Notes: generated from the sequence alone by a model not told the origin. A DNA stretch of 64,000 bases from Pelotomaculum isophthalicicum JI (GCF_029478095.1 NZ_JAKOAV010000002.1:124001-188000), one strand, 5' to 3'. Shown: positions 7,153 to 15,031, counted from the stretch's first letter. Numbers and translations: made by a program.

Positions 7153-7941
7153 TTGAGATTCTGCAGCCTTTCATCCTGCAGCTACGCCAACAGCGTTTTG
7201 GTGCAGGACAGCAATACATGTATACTCATCGACTGTGGTCTCAGGAAAAGAGATATCCGGCCATTCCTGCAAGAGGCCGGCTTGTCGCCGGGTGATCTCG
7301 ACGCGGTTCTGGTAACCCACTGTCATACCGATCATATTTACGGACTAAAATTTCTTTGCCAGGAAAAAAATCTTCCTGTCTACTCAACTCCGGGCATATT
7401 AAATGAACTGCATAAACTCTGCCATTTTAAAACAATTCCGGAATTAACCGCCTTCGGCGGCAACGCCGTGGAAAAAATCGGCAGTCTTTCGGTAACTCAT
7501 TTCAGACTGTCCCAAGATGTTGAAACAATCGGCTTTGTTATCGGTGGCGGTGACGGCGAGCGGATGGGGTTTATCACTGATACCGGTTATGTCCCGGAAA
7601 GCTGCCTTGAAGCTTTTCAATCACTTGATTACTTGTATATTGAGTCAAACCACGATGTAAACATGTATAAAAAATCAACAAAGCCATGGCATGTAATCAG
7701 GCGCAACCTGGGTCCCACCGGGCACCTCTCAAATGCGCAGTGCGGACTGGCGCTGCAAGCCATGGATCTAAAAAACTGCAAGCTGGTTGTACTGGGCCAC
7801 CTCAGCGAGAACGACAATGAGCCCTCCATAGCCGTAAACAACGCCCGGCGCCACTTGGCGGCAAACATACCTCTATTCAGCGCGCCCGCCCGGGTTCCGG
7901 GCACTTGGTCGGATCGGCCTCCCGCATTGCCGCATTTGTAA
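7153..7941 (+). CDS. Metallo-beta-lactamase-fold hydrolase, YycJ/WalJ-like
   Basis: This 262-residue protein carries the zinc motif THCHTDH (HxHxDH class), the Asp-containing FITDTGYVP strand and the late GHLS histidine. The opening FCSLSSCSYANSVLVQ resembles the SSSxGNxxxV start of YycJ-type proteins, which are 5'-exonuclease or hydrolase candidates linked to cell-wall and DNA homeostasis in Bacillota. The start is TTG 7153. An ATG at 7148 is out of frame and stops after two codons. It is a single gene, divergent from the operon starting at 6970. The C-terminal 20 residues (PARVPGTWSDRPPALPHL) look non-conserved. Confidence 0.85.
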   Translation: MRFCSLSSCSYANSVLVQDSNTCILIDCGLRKRDIRPFLQEAGLSPGDLDAVLVTHCHTDHIYGLKFLCQEKNLPVYSTPGILNELHKLCHFKTIPELTAFGGNAVEKIGSLSVTHFRLSQDVETIGFVIGGGDGERMGFITDTGYVPESCLEAFQSLDYLYIESNHDVNMYKKSTKPWHVIRRNLGPTGHLSNAQCGLALQAMDLKNCKLVVLGHLSENDNEPSIAVNNARRHLAANIPLFSAPARVPGTWSDRPPALPHL

Positions 7942-7987
7942 AAGCGGTTAATATAGGCACGCCCATCACCCCATTGATATTATGCTT

Positions 7988-8350
7988 TTAATAGTCACAA
8001 CCGCTATATTCAAAAATAGCCAGTTGGATAGAATCTGGTAGCTTAAAACCAAATTTGGCCCTTATTTTTGCGCTCAATTCTGCTATATCGGCGGTAATAT
8101 CCATGACCATAAAGCCTTTTGAATTGTAAAAGAAATCTTTGTATATGCTTACAATGTCAGTTCTCCCAAGCTTATAGGGCTTTGTTAAAACCTCAATCAA
8201 GGTAATAACTGATGTAATCACCTGTATAGCCCCTTCGGCTGTCCTACTAAATATATAGGAGACCTCATCGCTGTAATCGGTATGTTCCTCAATAAAGTAT
8301 ATTATCGGGGCGGTATCAATAAATAGTCGTAAACCCTTCTTTAATTCCAT
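7988..8350 (-). pseudogene. PIN-domain (VapC-like) toxin, C-terminally truncated
   Basis: The 120-residue product begins with the PIN signature RLFIDTAPIIYFIEE (first Asp) and contains the conserved Glu in TLIEVLTKP and the Asp in LPDSIQLA. It stops at EYSGCDY, where complete PIN toxins continue into the TND strand with the last acidic residue. The RNase site is therefore incomplete. ATG 8350 overlaps the stop of the antitoxin remnant (8341-8343), the normal coupled arrangement. Both genes of this pair are damaged, the toxin at its 3' end and the antitoxin at its 5' end. Confidence 0.7.
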
Positions 8351-8506
8351 TCGCTTCTCTCTTTATTAACATATTCCTGCGCATCAACACCCTCCCAAAT
8401 CGACTTACCTATGCCTTTTATTCCCGAAAAATCCTTGTTTTTCTCTTCAGCTACTTTCAATATTAAAACTCCATCTACCTCGTCTGATATTCTAAAGTCA
8501 CAAATA
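8341..8506 (-). pseudogene. Antitoxin remnant upstream of the truncated PIN toxin
   Basis: The minus strand reads FRISDEVDGVLILKVAEE, then a segment ending GKSIWEGVDAQEYVNKERSE-WN. This resembles the C-terminal half of AbrB- or Phd-type antitoxins that precede PIN toxins. No ATG opens it. The frame is the direct continuation of the aminotransferase frame past its TAA at 8509-8511, as if a deletion had joined the two genes. A short product from the internal TTG in LILKVA is conceivable. Confidence 0.5.
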
Positions 8507-8508
8507 AT

Positions 8509-9675
8509 TTATTTAAACCGGAAGTTTTCGCCTACCCGGCGCACAACCTCACTCAGCACTTTTTCTTCCTTGACCAGGGCGATCCGGACATACCCCTCGC
8601 CCCGCCGCCCGAAAGCCACGCCTGGTATGACAATAACGCCGGCCTTTTCCAGCAACTCGGCGGCAAAGCCTGCAGAATCACTGTACCCTGGCGGCAGCGG
8701 CGCCCAAACAAACATGGAAGCCTGCGGTTTGGGCATGGACCAGCCCAAAGCGGCCAACCCGTCCACCAGCACATCACGCCTTCCCTGGTAGGTGGCGGCG
8801 GTTGCGGCCACACAATCCTGCGGCCCGCTCAAAGCGGCCACGCCGGCCTCCTGCACCGCGTAAAACACCCCGTAGTCAATATTGGACTTAATCAACGCCA
8901 GGTCGGCCAGCACACCGGCGTTGCCCACCGCGAAACCCAAGCGGCAGCCGGCCATATTGTAGGTTTTGGAAAGAGAGAAAAACTCGACGCCTACTTCCTT
9001 CGCGCCGGGCGTTTCGAGAAAACTCACCGGCTTAAATCCGTCATATGCCAGTTCGGCGTAAGCCACGTCATGGCAAACCAGGATATCATGGCGGCGGGCG
9101 AATGCGACAGCCCTTTCAAAAAACTCACTATCAGCTATTGCCGCCGTCGGGTTGTTCGGGTAATTCAGCCAGAGCATTTTCGCCCGGCGCGCCACTTCCT
9201 CAGGAATGGCGTCAAAATCAGGCAGAAAACGGTTTTCCGGCAAAAGCGGCAGCGGGTAAATTTCCCCGCCGGCCAGGATTATGCCAAACTCGTAGATCGG
9301 GTAGCCGGGGTCCGGCACCAGCGCCACGTCCCCCGGGTCGATGTACGCCATGGCCAGGTGGGCCAAACCGTCCTGCGAGCCCATTAATTCCAGCACCTCC
9401 GAGCCCGGGTCCAGATCAACGTTAAAGCGCTTTTTATACCGCCCCGCCACCGCTTCGCGAAGGGACCGGAGACCTACCAGCGGGTAGGTGTAATTCCGCG
9501 GCTTCTCCACCGCGCGGCGCAGAGCCTCCACAATATGCGGCGCCGGGGGCAGGTCTGGGCTGCCGACGCCGATGTTGATCACTTCCAGGCCACGTGCCTC
9601 CACCCTTCTCTTGCGCTCTTCCATTTCGTTAAATACACCGGCGGATAAGTTGTCTATTCGCTTTGCCCTGTTCAT
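8509..9675 (-). CDS. Class I/II aminotransferase, LL-diaminopimelate aminotransferase type
   Basis: About 388 residues with the fold-type I PLP architecture: PDPGYPIYE, NYPNNPTAA, and the PLP lysine in SLSKTYNMAGCRLGF, followed by the conserved Arg near RIALV. The opening RIDNLSAGVFNEMEERKR and NIGVGSPDLPP resemble the DapL2/LL-diaminopimelate aminotransferase branch. That enzyme makes LL-DAP from tetrahydrodipicolinate for lysine and peptidoglycan. Specificity within the branch is hard to read, so broader use is possible. Start taken as ATG 9675 (MNRAK), 5 nt after GGGGG. The gene stands alone and its stop abuts the antitoxin remnant. Confidence 0.82.
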   Translation of the reverse strand: MNRAKRIDNLSAGVFNEMEERKRRVEARGLEVINIGVGSPDLPPAPHIVEALRRAVEKPRNYTYPLVGLRSLREAVAGRYKKRFNVDLDPGSEVLELMGSQDGLAHLAMAYIDPGDVALVPDPGYPIYEFGIILAGGEIYPLPLLPENRFLPDFDAIPEEVARRAKMLWLNYPNNPTAAIADSEFFERAVAFARRHDILVCHDVAYAELAYDGFKPVSFLETPGAKEVGVEFFSLSKTYNMAGCRLGFAVGNAGVLADLALIKSNIDYGVFYAVQEAGVAALSGPQDCVAATAATYQGRRDVLVDGLAALGWSMPKPQASMFVWAPLPPGYSDSAGFAAELLEKAGVIVIPGVAFGRRGEGYVRIALVKEEKVLSEVVRRVGENFRFK

Positions 9676-9730
9676 CATGTCCCCCTGACCCTTCAATCAA
9701 TAGCATAATTCTGCTTTTCATTATAATATA

Positions 9731-9826
9731 TTTAGGAGTCAGTAGTCAGGAGCCAGAAGTCAGAATGAGAGAATGTTTATTATCTTAAAATATTCTGAAT
9801 ACTGACTCCTGAATTCTGAATACTTG
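9731..9826. repeat. Dispersed imperfect palindromic repeat, copy 2
   Basis: This block has the same order of elements as 3722-3812 (GAGAGAATG, TTATT, ATATTCTGA, TACTGA). The arms AGTCAGTAGTCAGGAG and ATTCTGAATACTGACTCC can pair into a long imperfect hairpin. It lies between the aminotransferase start and the 9862-9890 promoter. Confidence 0.6.
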
Positions 9827-9861
9827 AATATAATCAGTTCCTTAATTCCCAAAATTTATCA

Positions 9862-9890
9862 TTGATTAGATACAGGAGTGGTTTTATAAT
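9862..9890 (+). promoter_or_regulatory. Promoter of the five-gene biosynthetic operon
   Basis: TTGATT (9862-9867), a 17-bp spacer and a perfect TATAAT (9885-9890) form a good vegetative promoter. Transcription should begin near 9897, leaving an untranslated leader of about 210 nt before the first gene. Confidence 0.75.
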
Positions 9891-9896
9891 GACTTT

Positions 9897-10108
9897 ATGG
9901 TAGGATGGTAGGTGGTTATGCTGGGTGCATTTCCAGACATTTGTATGGCACAGTTGATCAAGGCATTCCTACCGGAATGCCTTTTTTGACTGGTTGTCCT
10001 AGCGCCATATCTGCCACAAATCAAAATATCCGGGGAGGGATGGTAGTTTAAAGCAAGTACGGTAAGCACGGTAGATAAAAACTATGATTTGTGGAGGGTT
10101 TCTTACTG
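9897..10108 (+). promoter_or_regulatory. Leader RNA with terminator: candidate attenuator or riboswitch
   Basis: The leader between the promoter and the first start codon contains a terminator at 9960-9987, 60 nt after the predicted start site. GGTAGG occurs twice early on (9899-9904 and 9907-9912) and can pair with CCTACC (9967-9972) in the terminator, an alternative fold that would prevent termination. Further down, CCACAAATCA (10014-10023) is perfectly complementary to TGATTTGTGG (10085-10094), whose last bases overlap the GGAGGG ribosome binding site. This suggests a second control at translation. The leader matches no riboswitch class I recognise. A weak 46-codon frame from ATG 9905 could alternatively be a leader peptide. 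Confidence 0.55.
9960..9987 (+). terminator. Intrinsic terminator inside the leader
   Basis: AAGGCATTCC and GGAATGCCTT form a 10-bp stem with a short loop, followed by TTTTT. Its position between promoter and coding region implies premature termination. Confidence 0.8.
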
Positions 10109-11302
10109 ATGGAAAAACAAACAATTAAAATAGGGGTCATCGGCGGGCCGTTTGACCGGGTTACCGCTGTGCTCGAAGAATTTGAACCGGGCCAGAAGGA
10201 TTTTATCATACACCCGGAACAATGCGGCTTCGCCTCAAGATCCGTTCCTGAGCCCACCGGGAGAGAAGTTGAAATAACCTTACCCGCCCGTCTGCACCCG
10301 ACAGTGCTGGACATGAACAGGTTTAGCCCCGTCCGGCCGGGCGGCGGGGGGATGGGCATCGCTATCGGCATTTACCTGAAAGCCAAGGTGCGCTCGACCA
10401 CAAACCCGGAAATCGTGGTGAGCGGAGAGCGGCCCCTGGTTGCCACTCATTTTGCCAAGGTTATCAAGGAGATCCTTGGCTACCGGGGCGGGTTTGAAAT
10501 CGAGTTGTACGACCACAAGCGCCGGCATGTCGGTTTGGGGTCGACCACCGGTTCGATGACCGCGGCCTGCATCGGCATGAACGAAGTCCTCGGCCGGCCC
10601 TTCACCAACAGGGAACTGCGCCGGATTGTCGGCTACAACGCCTGTGAGGAAAGCCCGCGTGCCAACGGCTGCCTGATCCGCGGCTTTGAAACCGGCATCG
10701 GGGCGATGGCCAGTGTCAACGGGGGAATAATAATAGCAACCGATAATTTAGAAATGATTTACCGGGCGGCCATGCCGGACACGAAAGTCGTCATCGTCAT
10801 TCCCGACGTCCCCAGTCTGGAAGATGAGTTCACCGGTAAAGAAACAGCCGCCGAGTCGGAAGTGGAAGTTCTAATGAGGCGCGGCCGGTACCTTGATTAC
10901 TTACAAAGCGGCGTCAAGGCGCAGATAATCCTGCTGGACATGATGCCGGCCATGGTGCAGGGCAACCTGAAGGGAATCGGCGACGCCCTGTTTGACATCT
11001 GCTTCCTCGGTTCCAAACGGGCCGAGTGCGAGCAGCACGGCATCGCGGGCACGCAGATTTACAACTATATCGCCAGTTTCCGGGAAGCGGGCGCCGAATT
11101 GGCCGGTATGAGTTCGGTCGGGCCGACGATATTCGCTTTGACTCAAAAACCGGAAGTACCGGACAGGCTGCTGGAATTACTTGAGTCACGGGGTAATGCG
11201 AAGAGCCGGATCATGGTTACCGAAGTGGACAACATCGGCGCGCGCGTTACGGAAAACGGCGTGGAAAGGAACTATATCAATGAAAGCTGGTTGTCGGGTT
11301 AA
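10109..11302 (+). CDS. GHMP-fold protein similar to beta-ribofuranosylaminobenzene 5'-phosphate synthase
   Basis: A 397-residue protein. PARLHPTVLDMNRFSP followed by PGGGGMGIAIGIYL matches the start of archaeal beta-RFAP synthase (MptG: R-x-H-x-x-x-x-D-x-N, then GGxGxxI). GLGSTTGSMTAACIG is the GHMP phosphate-binding loop. MptG joins PRPP with an aromatic acid, releasing CO2, in methanopterin synthesis. No methanogen genes are present here, so the substrate probably differs. The start is ATG 10109 after GGAGGG. The gene overlaps the TrpF-like gene by 23 bp and opens the operon behind the controlled leader. Family assignment is good; activity is inferred. Confidence 0.75.
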   Translation: MEKQTIKIGVIGGPFDRVTAVLEEFEPGQKDFIIHPEQCGFASRSVPEPTGREVEITLPARLHPTVLDMNRFSPVRPGGGGMGIAIGIYLKAKVRSTTNPEIVVSGERPLVATHFAKVIKEILGYRGGFEIELYDHKRRHVGLGSTTGSMTAACIGMNEVLGRPFTNRELRRIVGYNACEESPRANGCLIRGFETGIGAMASVNGGIIIATDNLEMIYRAAMPDTKVVIVIPDVPSLEDEFTGKETAAESEVEVLMRRGRYLDYLQSGVKAQIILLDMMPAMVQGNLKGIGDALFDICFLGSKRAECEQHGIAGTQIYNYIASFREAGAELAGMSSVGPTIFALTQKPEVPDRLLELLESRGNAKSRIMVTEVDNIGARVTENGVERNYINESWLSG

Positions 11303-11987
11303 AATTTGCGGTATAACCAATATTGAAGACGCCAAACTGTCCGCCGGGGAAGGAGCGGATTATATCGGCGTGGTAATCGAAGTATCTTACTCGCCGCGTT
11401 CACAAACAGTGAAAAGCGCGGAGCCGATCTTCGCCAACGCCCCTGTTCCGGCGGTGGCCCTGGTTCATGAGATGCAGCCGGACCGCCTGACGGAACTGGT
11501 GACGTGTCTGAAACCCTTTGCCGTCCAGTTCCTCAGCCAGGACGGGGCGGCCATGGCCGGACAACTCAAGAAAATCGCGCCCGGCATGGAAATCTGGCAA
11601 TCTCTTTTCTTGCCGGCGTCCGGAGACAGCTCATCGGCGTTCGACTGCGGGACCATGCTAAAGCAGGTTGAGCAGTGCAAGGAGGCTGGCGTGGACGCAG
11701 TGGTTTTGGATACCGCGGCGGTAATTAACGGGGTGGTCAGGTTCGGCGGTACCGGCACAACCGGCCGGTGGGACCAGGCCGCCCAGGTGGTGGCGGATTC
11801 CACCCTGCCGGCTTTCCTGGCCGGCGGGATCAAACCGGAAAACGTCAGAGAGGCGGTTGAAAGTGTCCGGCCTTACGGCATTGACCTTTGTTCGGGCGTG
11901 GAGTTGCACACCGGCATAAAAAGCCTGGCCAAATTGCGCTCGTTAATGGAAGAAGTACAAAAGGCGGGGGGAATAAACAAGTGTTAA
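11280..11987 (+). CDS. TrpF-like phosphoribosyl isomerase paralogue
   Basis: A 235-residue (beta/alpha)8 protein with the landmarks of phosphoribosylanthranilate isomerase: VKICGITNIEDA with the catalytic Cys, GADYIGVVIEVSYSPRS, an Asp in VVLDTA, GGTGTTGRWDQA for phosphate binding, and LAGGIKPENV plus GIDLCSGVE. The usual QLHG strand is altered to QFLSQDG. There are no tryptophan genes nearby. Instead it overlaps the MptG-like gene (23 bp) and the dehydrogenase gene. A role in isomerising another phosphoribosyl-amine by an Amadori-type reaction is a reasonable inference. Ordinary TrpF activity cannot be excluded. Confidence 0.78.
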   Translation: MKAGCRVKICGITNIEDAKLSAGEGADYIGVVIEVSYSPRSQTVKSAEPIFANAPVPAVALVHEMQPDRLTELVTCLKPFAVQFLSQDGAAMAGQLKKIAPGMEIWQSLFLPASGDSSSAFDCGTMLKQVEQCKEAGVDAVVLDTAAVINGVVRFGGTGTTGRWDQAAQVVADSTLPAFLAGGIKPENVREAVESVRPYGIDLCSGVELHTGIKSLAKLRSLMEEVQKAGGINKC

Positions 11988-13030
11988 TGAAAGCCGCCGT
12001 CATGCACGGCAAGGGGGATATCCGGCTGGAATCCGTGCCCGCTCCCATCGCTGGAGAGGGAGAAATCATCGTCAAGGTCAGGGCATCAGGCATCTGCGCC
12101 ACCGACATCAAGATGCTTTTAGGCCAGGGATCGCCGAAAGATTTGCCGGCGATACTTGGCCATGAGGTTAGCGGCATCATCGCCCAAACCGGGCCGGGCG
12201 TGCAAAATTACGCGATCGGCGAGCGGGTGGCCGTCTACCCCATCGCCGTGTGCGGCGAGTGTTTTTTCTGCAAGAGCGGCAGACACAACCTCTGCCTGCA
12301 TGAATTCGGGCTGTCGCACGGCATTGACGGCGGCTTTGCCGAATACGTGCGCATCCCGAAACAAATCATTAACATCGGCGGCGTGGTTAAACTGCCGGAC
12401 CACATCCCCTTCGACAAAGCGGCTGTGGCCGAGCCGCTGTCCTGCTGCCTGGCGGCGGCACGCGCCACCGGGACGGGCGCCGGCGACAACGTGCTGGTGG
12501 TCGGCGCCGGGCCGATGGGCCTGATGCACCTGAAGACCGCGCTATGGCACAAGGCCAGGGTGATGGTTACCGATATCCGCCCGGACAGGCTCGCGCTGGC
12601 TGAAAAAATAGGCGCCGCTGCCTGCCTGGACGTGAACAGCGATGACGTGGCCGGTGAAGTGCGCCGACTGACGGGCGGGCTTGGCGCGGATATCGTCATT
12701 GCCTCCCTTGGTGTGCCGGAAGTGATGGAGCGGTACTTCCCGGCTGTGCGCAACGGCGGCATATTCAATATCTTCGGCGGCCCGCCGGCGGGGCAGCCGG
12801 TCCCGGTGGACCTGCGCTGGATTCACTACTCTGAGATCGTGCTTACCGGAACCTTCGCCTCCACTCCCGCCGACTTTCAACTGGCGGTCTCTTTAATCGG
12901 CAGCGGTGAAATCGAAGTGGACGACCTTATTTCCCACCGCTACACGCTGGACGATATGCTGGACGCGGTGGAGCAAGCCCGCAGGCAGGAAATTATCAAG
13001 GGTGTTGTGTTAATACCGGAGGGGGACTAA
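11981..13030 (+). CDS. Zinc-dependent medium-chain dehydrogenase
   Basis: This roughly 349-residue protein belongs to the MDR alcohol/sorbitol dehydrogenase family. Catalytic zinc residues appear in GICATDIK (Cys) and GHEVSG (His-Glu). The structural zinc site is CGECFFCKSGRHNLC. The NAD(P) site is VVGAGPMGLMHL, and TDIRPDRL with Asp after strand 2 suggests NAD preference. It would oxidise or reduce a polyol or ketose intermediate of the operon pathway. The start is GTG 11981, 8 nt after GGGGGGA; ATG 11987 is the alternative. It overlaps the end of the TrpF-like gene, so the two are coupled. Confidence 0.85.
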   Translation: MLMKAAVMHGKGDIRLESVPAPIAGEGEIIVKVRASGICATDIKMLLGQGSPKDLPAILGHEVSGIIAQTGPGVQNYAIGERVAVYPIAVCGECFFCKSGRHNLCLHEFGLSHGIDGGFAEYVRIPKQIINIGGVVKLPDHIPFDKAAVAEPLSCCLAAARATGTGAGDNVLVVGAGPMGLMHLKTALWHKARVMVTDIRPDRLALAEKIGAAACLDVNSDDVAGEVRRLTGGLGADIVIASLGVPEVMERYFPAVRNGGIFNIFGGPPAGQPVPVDLRWIHYSEIVLTGTFASTPADFQLAVSLIGSGEIEVDDLISHRYTLDDMLDAVEQARRQEIIKGVVLIPEGD

Positions 13031-13035
13031 TAATT

Positions 13036-13842
13036 ATGGATGGATTTTCAGTCAGACTGAACCGGATTTTACGGCCTGACACCGGGAGGTCCCTGGTGGT
13101 GGCCATCGACCACGGCATGGCCTTGGGCCCTATGACTGGGCTGAAGAATGTCGGAGAAACTGTATCCAGACTGGACGCCACCGGACTGGTGGACGCCTGG
13201 CTGGTGACAAAGGGTATTTACCGGTATGCTTTTGAGCCGGTAAACAAACCTGGTATTATTCTGCGGATTAGCGGCGGCGCCACCATTTCCGGCCCGGAGC
13301 TGACCCGGGAAGGACAGACCGCCACCCTGGAGGACGCACTGGCGGCCGGCGCCGACGCCATAGCTACTTCCGCCTTCATCGGCTCGCCTTATGAACACGA
13401 CACTCTCACCGGACTTGCCCGGGCGGCCAGCGAGTGCCGCAAATGGAACATGCCGCTGCTGGGAGTGGTTGGTCTTGGGAAGATAAACGAAGACCAAAAG
13501 AAGGACCCCCGTTTCATCGCCCTGGGCGCGCGCGTGGCCGCCGAACACGGGGCGGATCTGGTAAAGACCTATTACACTGAAGAAGGCTTCGAGCAGGTAG
13601 TGGCCGGCTGCCCGGTGCCGATTTTGATCGCCGGCGGGCCGAAGTGCGAAACCGACCTGGACACCCTGAAAATGATCGCCGGCGCGCTCAACGGGGGCGC
13701 CAAAGGCATCGTCATGGGCCGCAACGTCTGGCAAAGCCCGCACCCGGAAGCGCTCCTGGCCGCCGTGCACGGACTTATCCACCGGGGCTTCAGCGTACAG
13801 GAAGCCAATGACCTGCTGGAGGACGGCATCAACCGGGGGTAA
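13036..13842 (+). CDS. DhnA/LsrF-type class I aldolase
   Basis: A 268-residue (beta/alpha)8 aldolase of the archaeal-type class I family. AIDHGMALGP holds the conserved Asp-His. GADLVKTYYTEEGFEQV holds the Schiff-base lysine and closely resembles LsrF. CPVPILIAGGPK and GIVMGRNVWQSPHP form the phosphate end. Relatives are fructose-bisphosphate aldolase, the LsrF thiolase of autoinducer-2 breakdown, and the ADH synthase of archaeal aromatic synthesis. No lsr transporter or kinase is present. In this operon a carbon-carbon bond step on a sugar phosphate is likely. The start is ATG 13036 after GGAGGGGG, 5 bp past the dehydrogenase stop. Confidence 0.85.
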   Translation: MDGFSVRLNRILRPDTGRSLVVAIDHGMALGPMTGLKNVGETVSRLDATGLVDAWLVTKGIYRYAFEPVNKPGIILRISGGATISGPELTREGQTATLEDALAAGADAIATSAFIGSPYEHDTLTGLARAASECRKWNMPLLGVVGLGKINEDQKKDPRFIALGARVAAEHGADLVKTYYTEEGFEQVVAGCPVPILIAGGPKCETDLDTLKMIAGALNGGAKGIVMGRNVWQSPHPEALLAAVHGLIHRGFSVQEANDLLEDGINRG

Positions 13843-13849
13843 ACAGTTA

Positions 13850-13999
13850 ATGGAATACTGGAATATTGCTGCTCCACAGATAATAACCTACTATTTATTA
13901 TGTCTGGTATTATGTCTGGCGCATGCTCTATTGGCAGTATCAAAAAACGACCCGGCGCGGAAGCAAAATTCCGCCCGGGACGTTATTTTTCCACCATAA
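13850..13999 (+). CDS. Small single-span membrane protein, operon tail
   Basis: A 49-residue product beginning MEYWNIAAPQIITYYLLCLV with one hydrophobic span (about residues 9-31) and a basic tail (KNDPARKQNSARD). The ATG lies 8 bp past the aldolase stop and 9 nt after GGGGGT, so it looks translated as part of the operon. I recognise no family. The hydrophobic helix and spacing argue for a real gene, but its length leaves doubt. The far end overlaps no other gene; the convergent PIN toxin ends at 14021. Confidence 0.45.
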   Translation: MEYWNIAAPQIITYYLLCLVLCLAHALLAVSKNDPARKQNSARDVIFPP

Positions 14000-14020
14000 A
14001 GACTGGGTAATATGCACTGT

Positions 14021-14479
14021 TCAGCACATTTTCTGCAAGAGCATGACGTATTTCTTCTTCCCGTCCAGGGCGTTGAAGAGCCTTTCATCCGCAGTCCAGA
14101 ACTCACAAATTTCACTGGTCCTTTCCTCTACGATCTCCGCTACAGCCAAATAAGTTGCATCATACAATGTGGGCATATCGAAATAGCGGCTGATTTTCCA
14201 TGCCCGATCCATTATCACATCATCGTCTGACAAATACTTGATTCCAGGAAACTGCTTAAACTCAAGCCACATGTCGTCTGCTTCCTGAACGGCTAACTCG
14301 TTTCTTCTACGCTTTTTTCTAAGAACAGTACCAATTTCAGCCCATGCAAACGGGGGCAGCACGATCAATTGCCCACTTTGAATAATCCTCCGCATTAAAG
14401 CTATAGCTTTATCGCTGTCCTCTTCCACTACCAGTACTTTTATAAACACAGACGCATCAAGGCAAATGTAATTACTCAT
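14021..14479 (-). CDS. PIN-domain ribonuclease toxin (VapC-like)
   Basis: The 152-residue protein opens with ICLDASVFIKVLVVEEDS (first catalytic Asp at about residue 8). The conserved Glu is in PFAWAEIGTVLRKK, the third acid in LYDATYLAVAE and the last in FWTADERLFNAL. The RNase site is complete, unlike the PIN gene at 7988. VapC toxins cleave tRNA or rRNA and are inhibited by the protein encoded just upstream (14472-14780, overlapping by 8 bp). Together they form a complete toxin-antitoxin module. Confidence 0.88.
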   Translation of the reverse strand: MSNYICLDASVFIKVLVVEEDSDKAIALMRRIIQSGQLIVLPPFAWAEIGTVLRKKRRRNELAVQEADDMWLEFKQFPGIKYLSDDDVIMDRAWKISRYFDMPTLYDATYLAVAEIVEERTSEICEFWTADERLFNALDGKKKYVMLLQKMC

Positions 14480-14780
14480 AGCGTCCCGACCCTTCCCGCA
14501 ACTCGCGGATTAACTGAGTGGAATCACTATGAACCCCGGTTTTTTTCATTACCTTAGCCCTCAATTTAAGTATCCTGTCAAGGCTTTCCTTCCTGCTTCT
14601 GGTCAAGACATCGGATTCCGACTCATCAGTTCTTTGCATATTTTCGAAAGACTCTGCATCCACGAGATATGCCACGGGTTTGGAACGTTGCAATATTATC
14701 ACTGGTTCCCTGCTTTTTACCACTTCCGACAGGATCTCACGTATACCTACCCTGATATCTGTTACATTTACCATTCGCAT
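14472..14780 (-). CDS. Phd/YefM-family antitoxin
   Basis: The 102-residue protein has the Phd/YefM N-terminal DNA-binding fold: NVTDIRVGIREILSEV, then EPVIILQRSKPVAYLVDAESFE. The C-terminal half is a charged helical tail that would wrap the toxin. It precedes the PIN toxin gene with an 8-bp overlap and probably represses the pair. ATG 14780 follows GAGG by 8 nt. Confidence 0.87.
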   Translation of the reverse strand: MRMVNVTDIRVGIREILSEVVKSREPVIILQRSKPVAYLVDAESFENMQRTDESESDVLTRSRKESLDRILKLRAKVMKKTGVHSDSTQLIRELREGSGRYE

Positions 14781-14945
14781 TGCTAATACCTCTATTCATA
14801 CTTTTAATGCTACTGTAACACGAAATGGGAATAATTGCAACAATTTTACCAAGTTATTTTAGCCGCTTAGTCACCTTCAAATTTTCATTCTTATTGCTTT
14901 TTGAGGCTAATCAATATATAATATGCATTTTTTATTGGAAAAATG

Positions 14946-14987
14946 GGCCGGGAAAGTTGACTTTCAAGTCTGCTCACCCGGCGCTTT
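14946..14987. terminator. Bidirectional terminator
   Basis: GCCGGG and CCCGGC pair around a long loop. There is a T6 run on the plus side (GCGCTTTTTT) and T5 on the minus side (CCCATTTTT). Its likely job is ending the cyclase transcript (minus strand). Confidence 0.65.
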
Positions 14988-15031
14988 TTTAGATAATCTG
15001 AGCAATATTTTTTAGTTGACAAGCTGGATAA

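Noticed and set aside
8411-8791. Plus-strand open frame over the antitoxin remnant and aminotransferase end
   Set aside because: It is antisense to two recognisable coding frames and has no ribosome binding site.
9905-10048. 46-codon frame in the leader of the five-gene operon
   Set aside because: No ribosome binding site before ATG 9905 and no run of regulatory codons; kept only as an alternative explanation of the leader.
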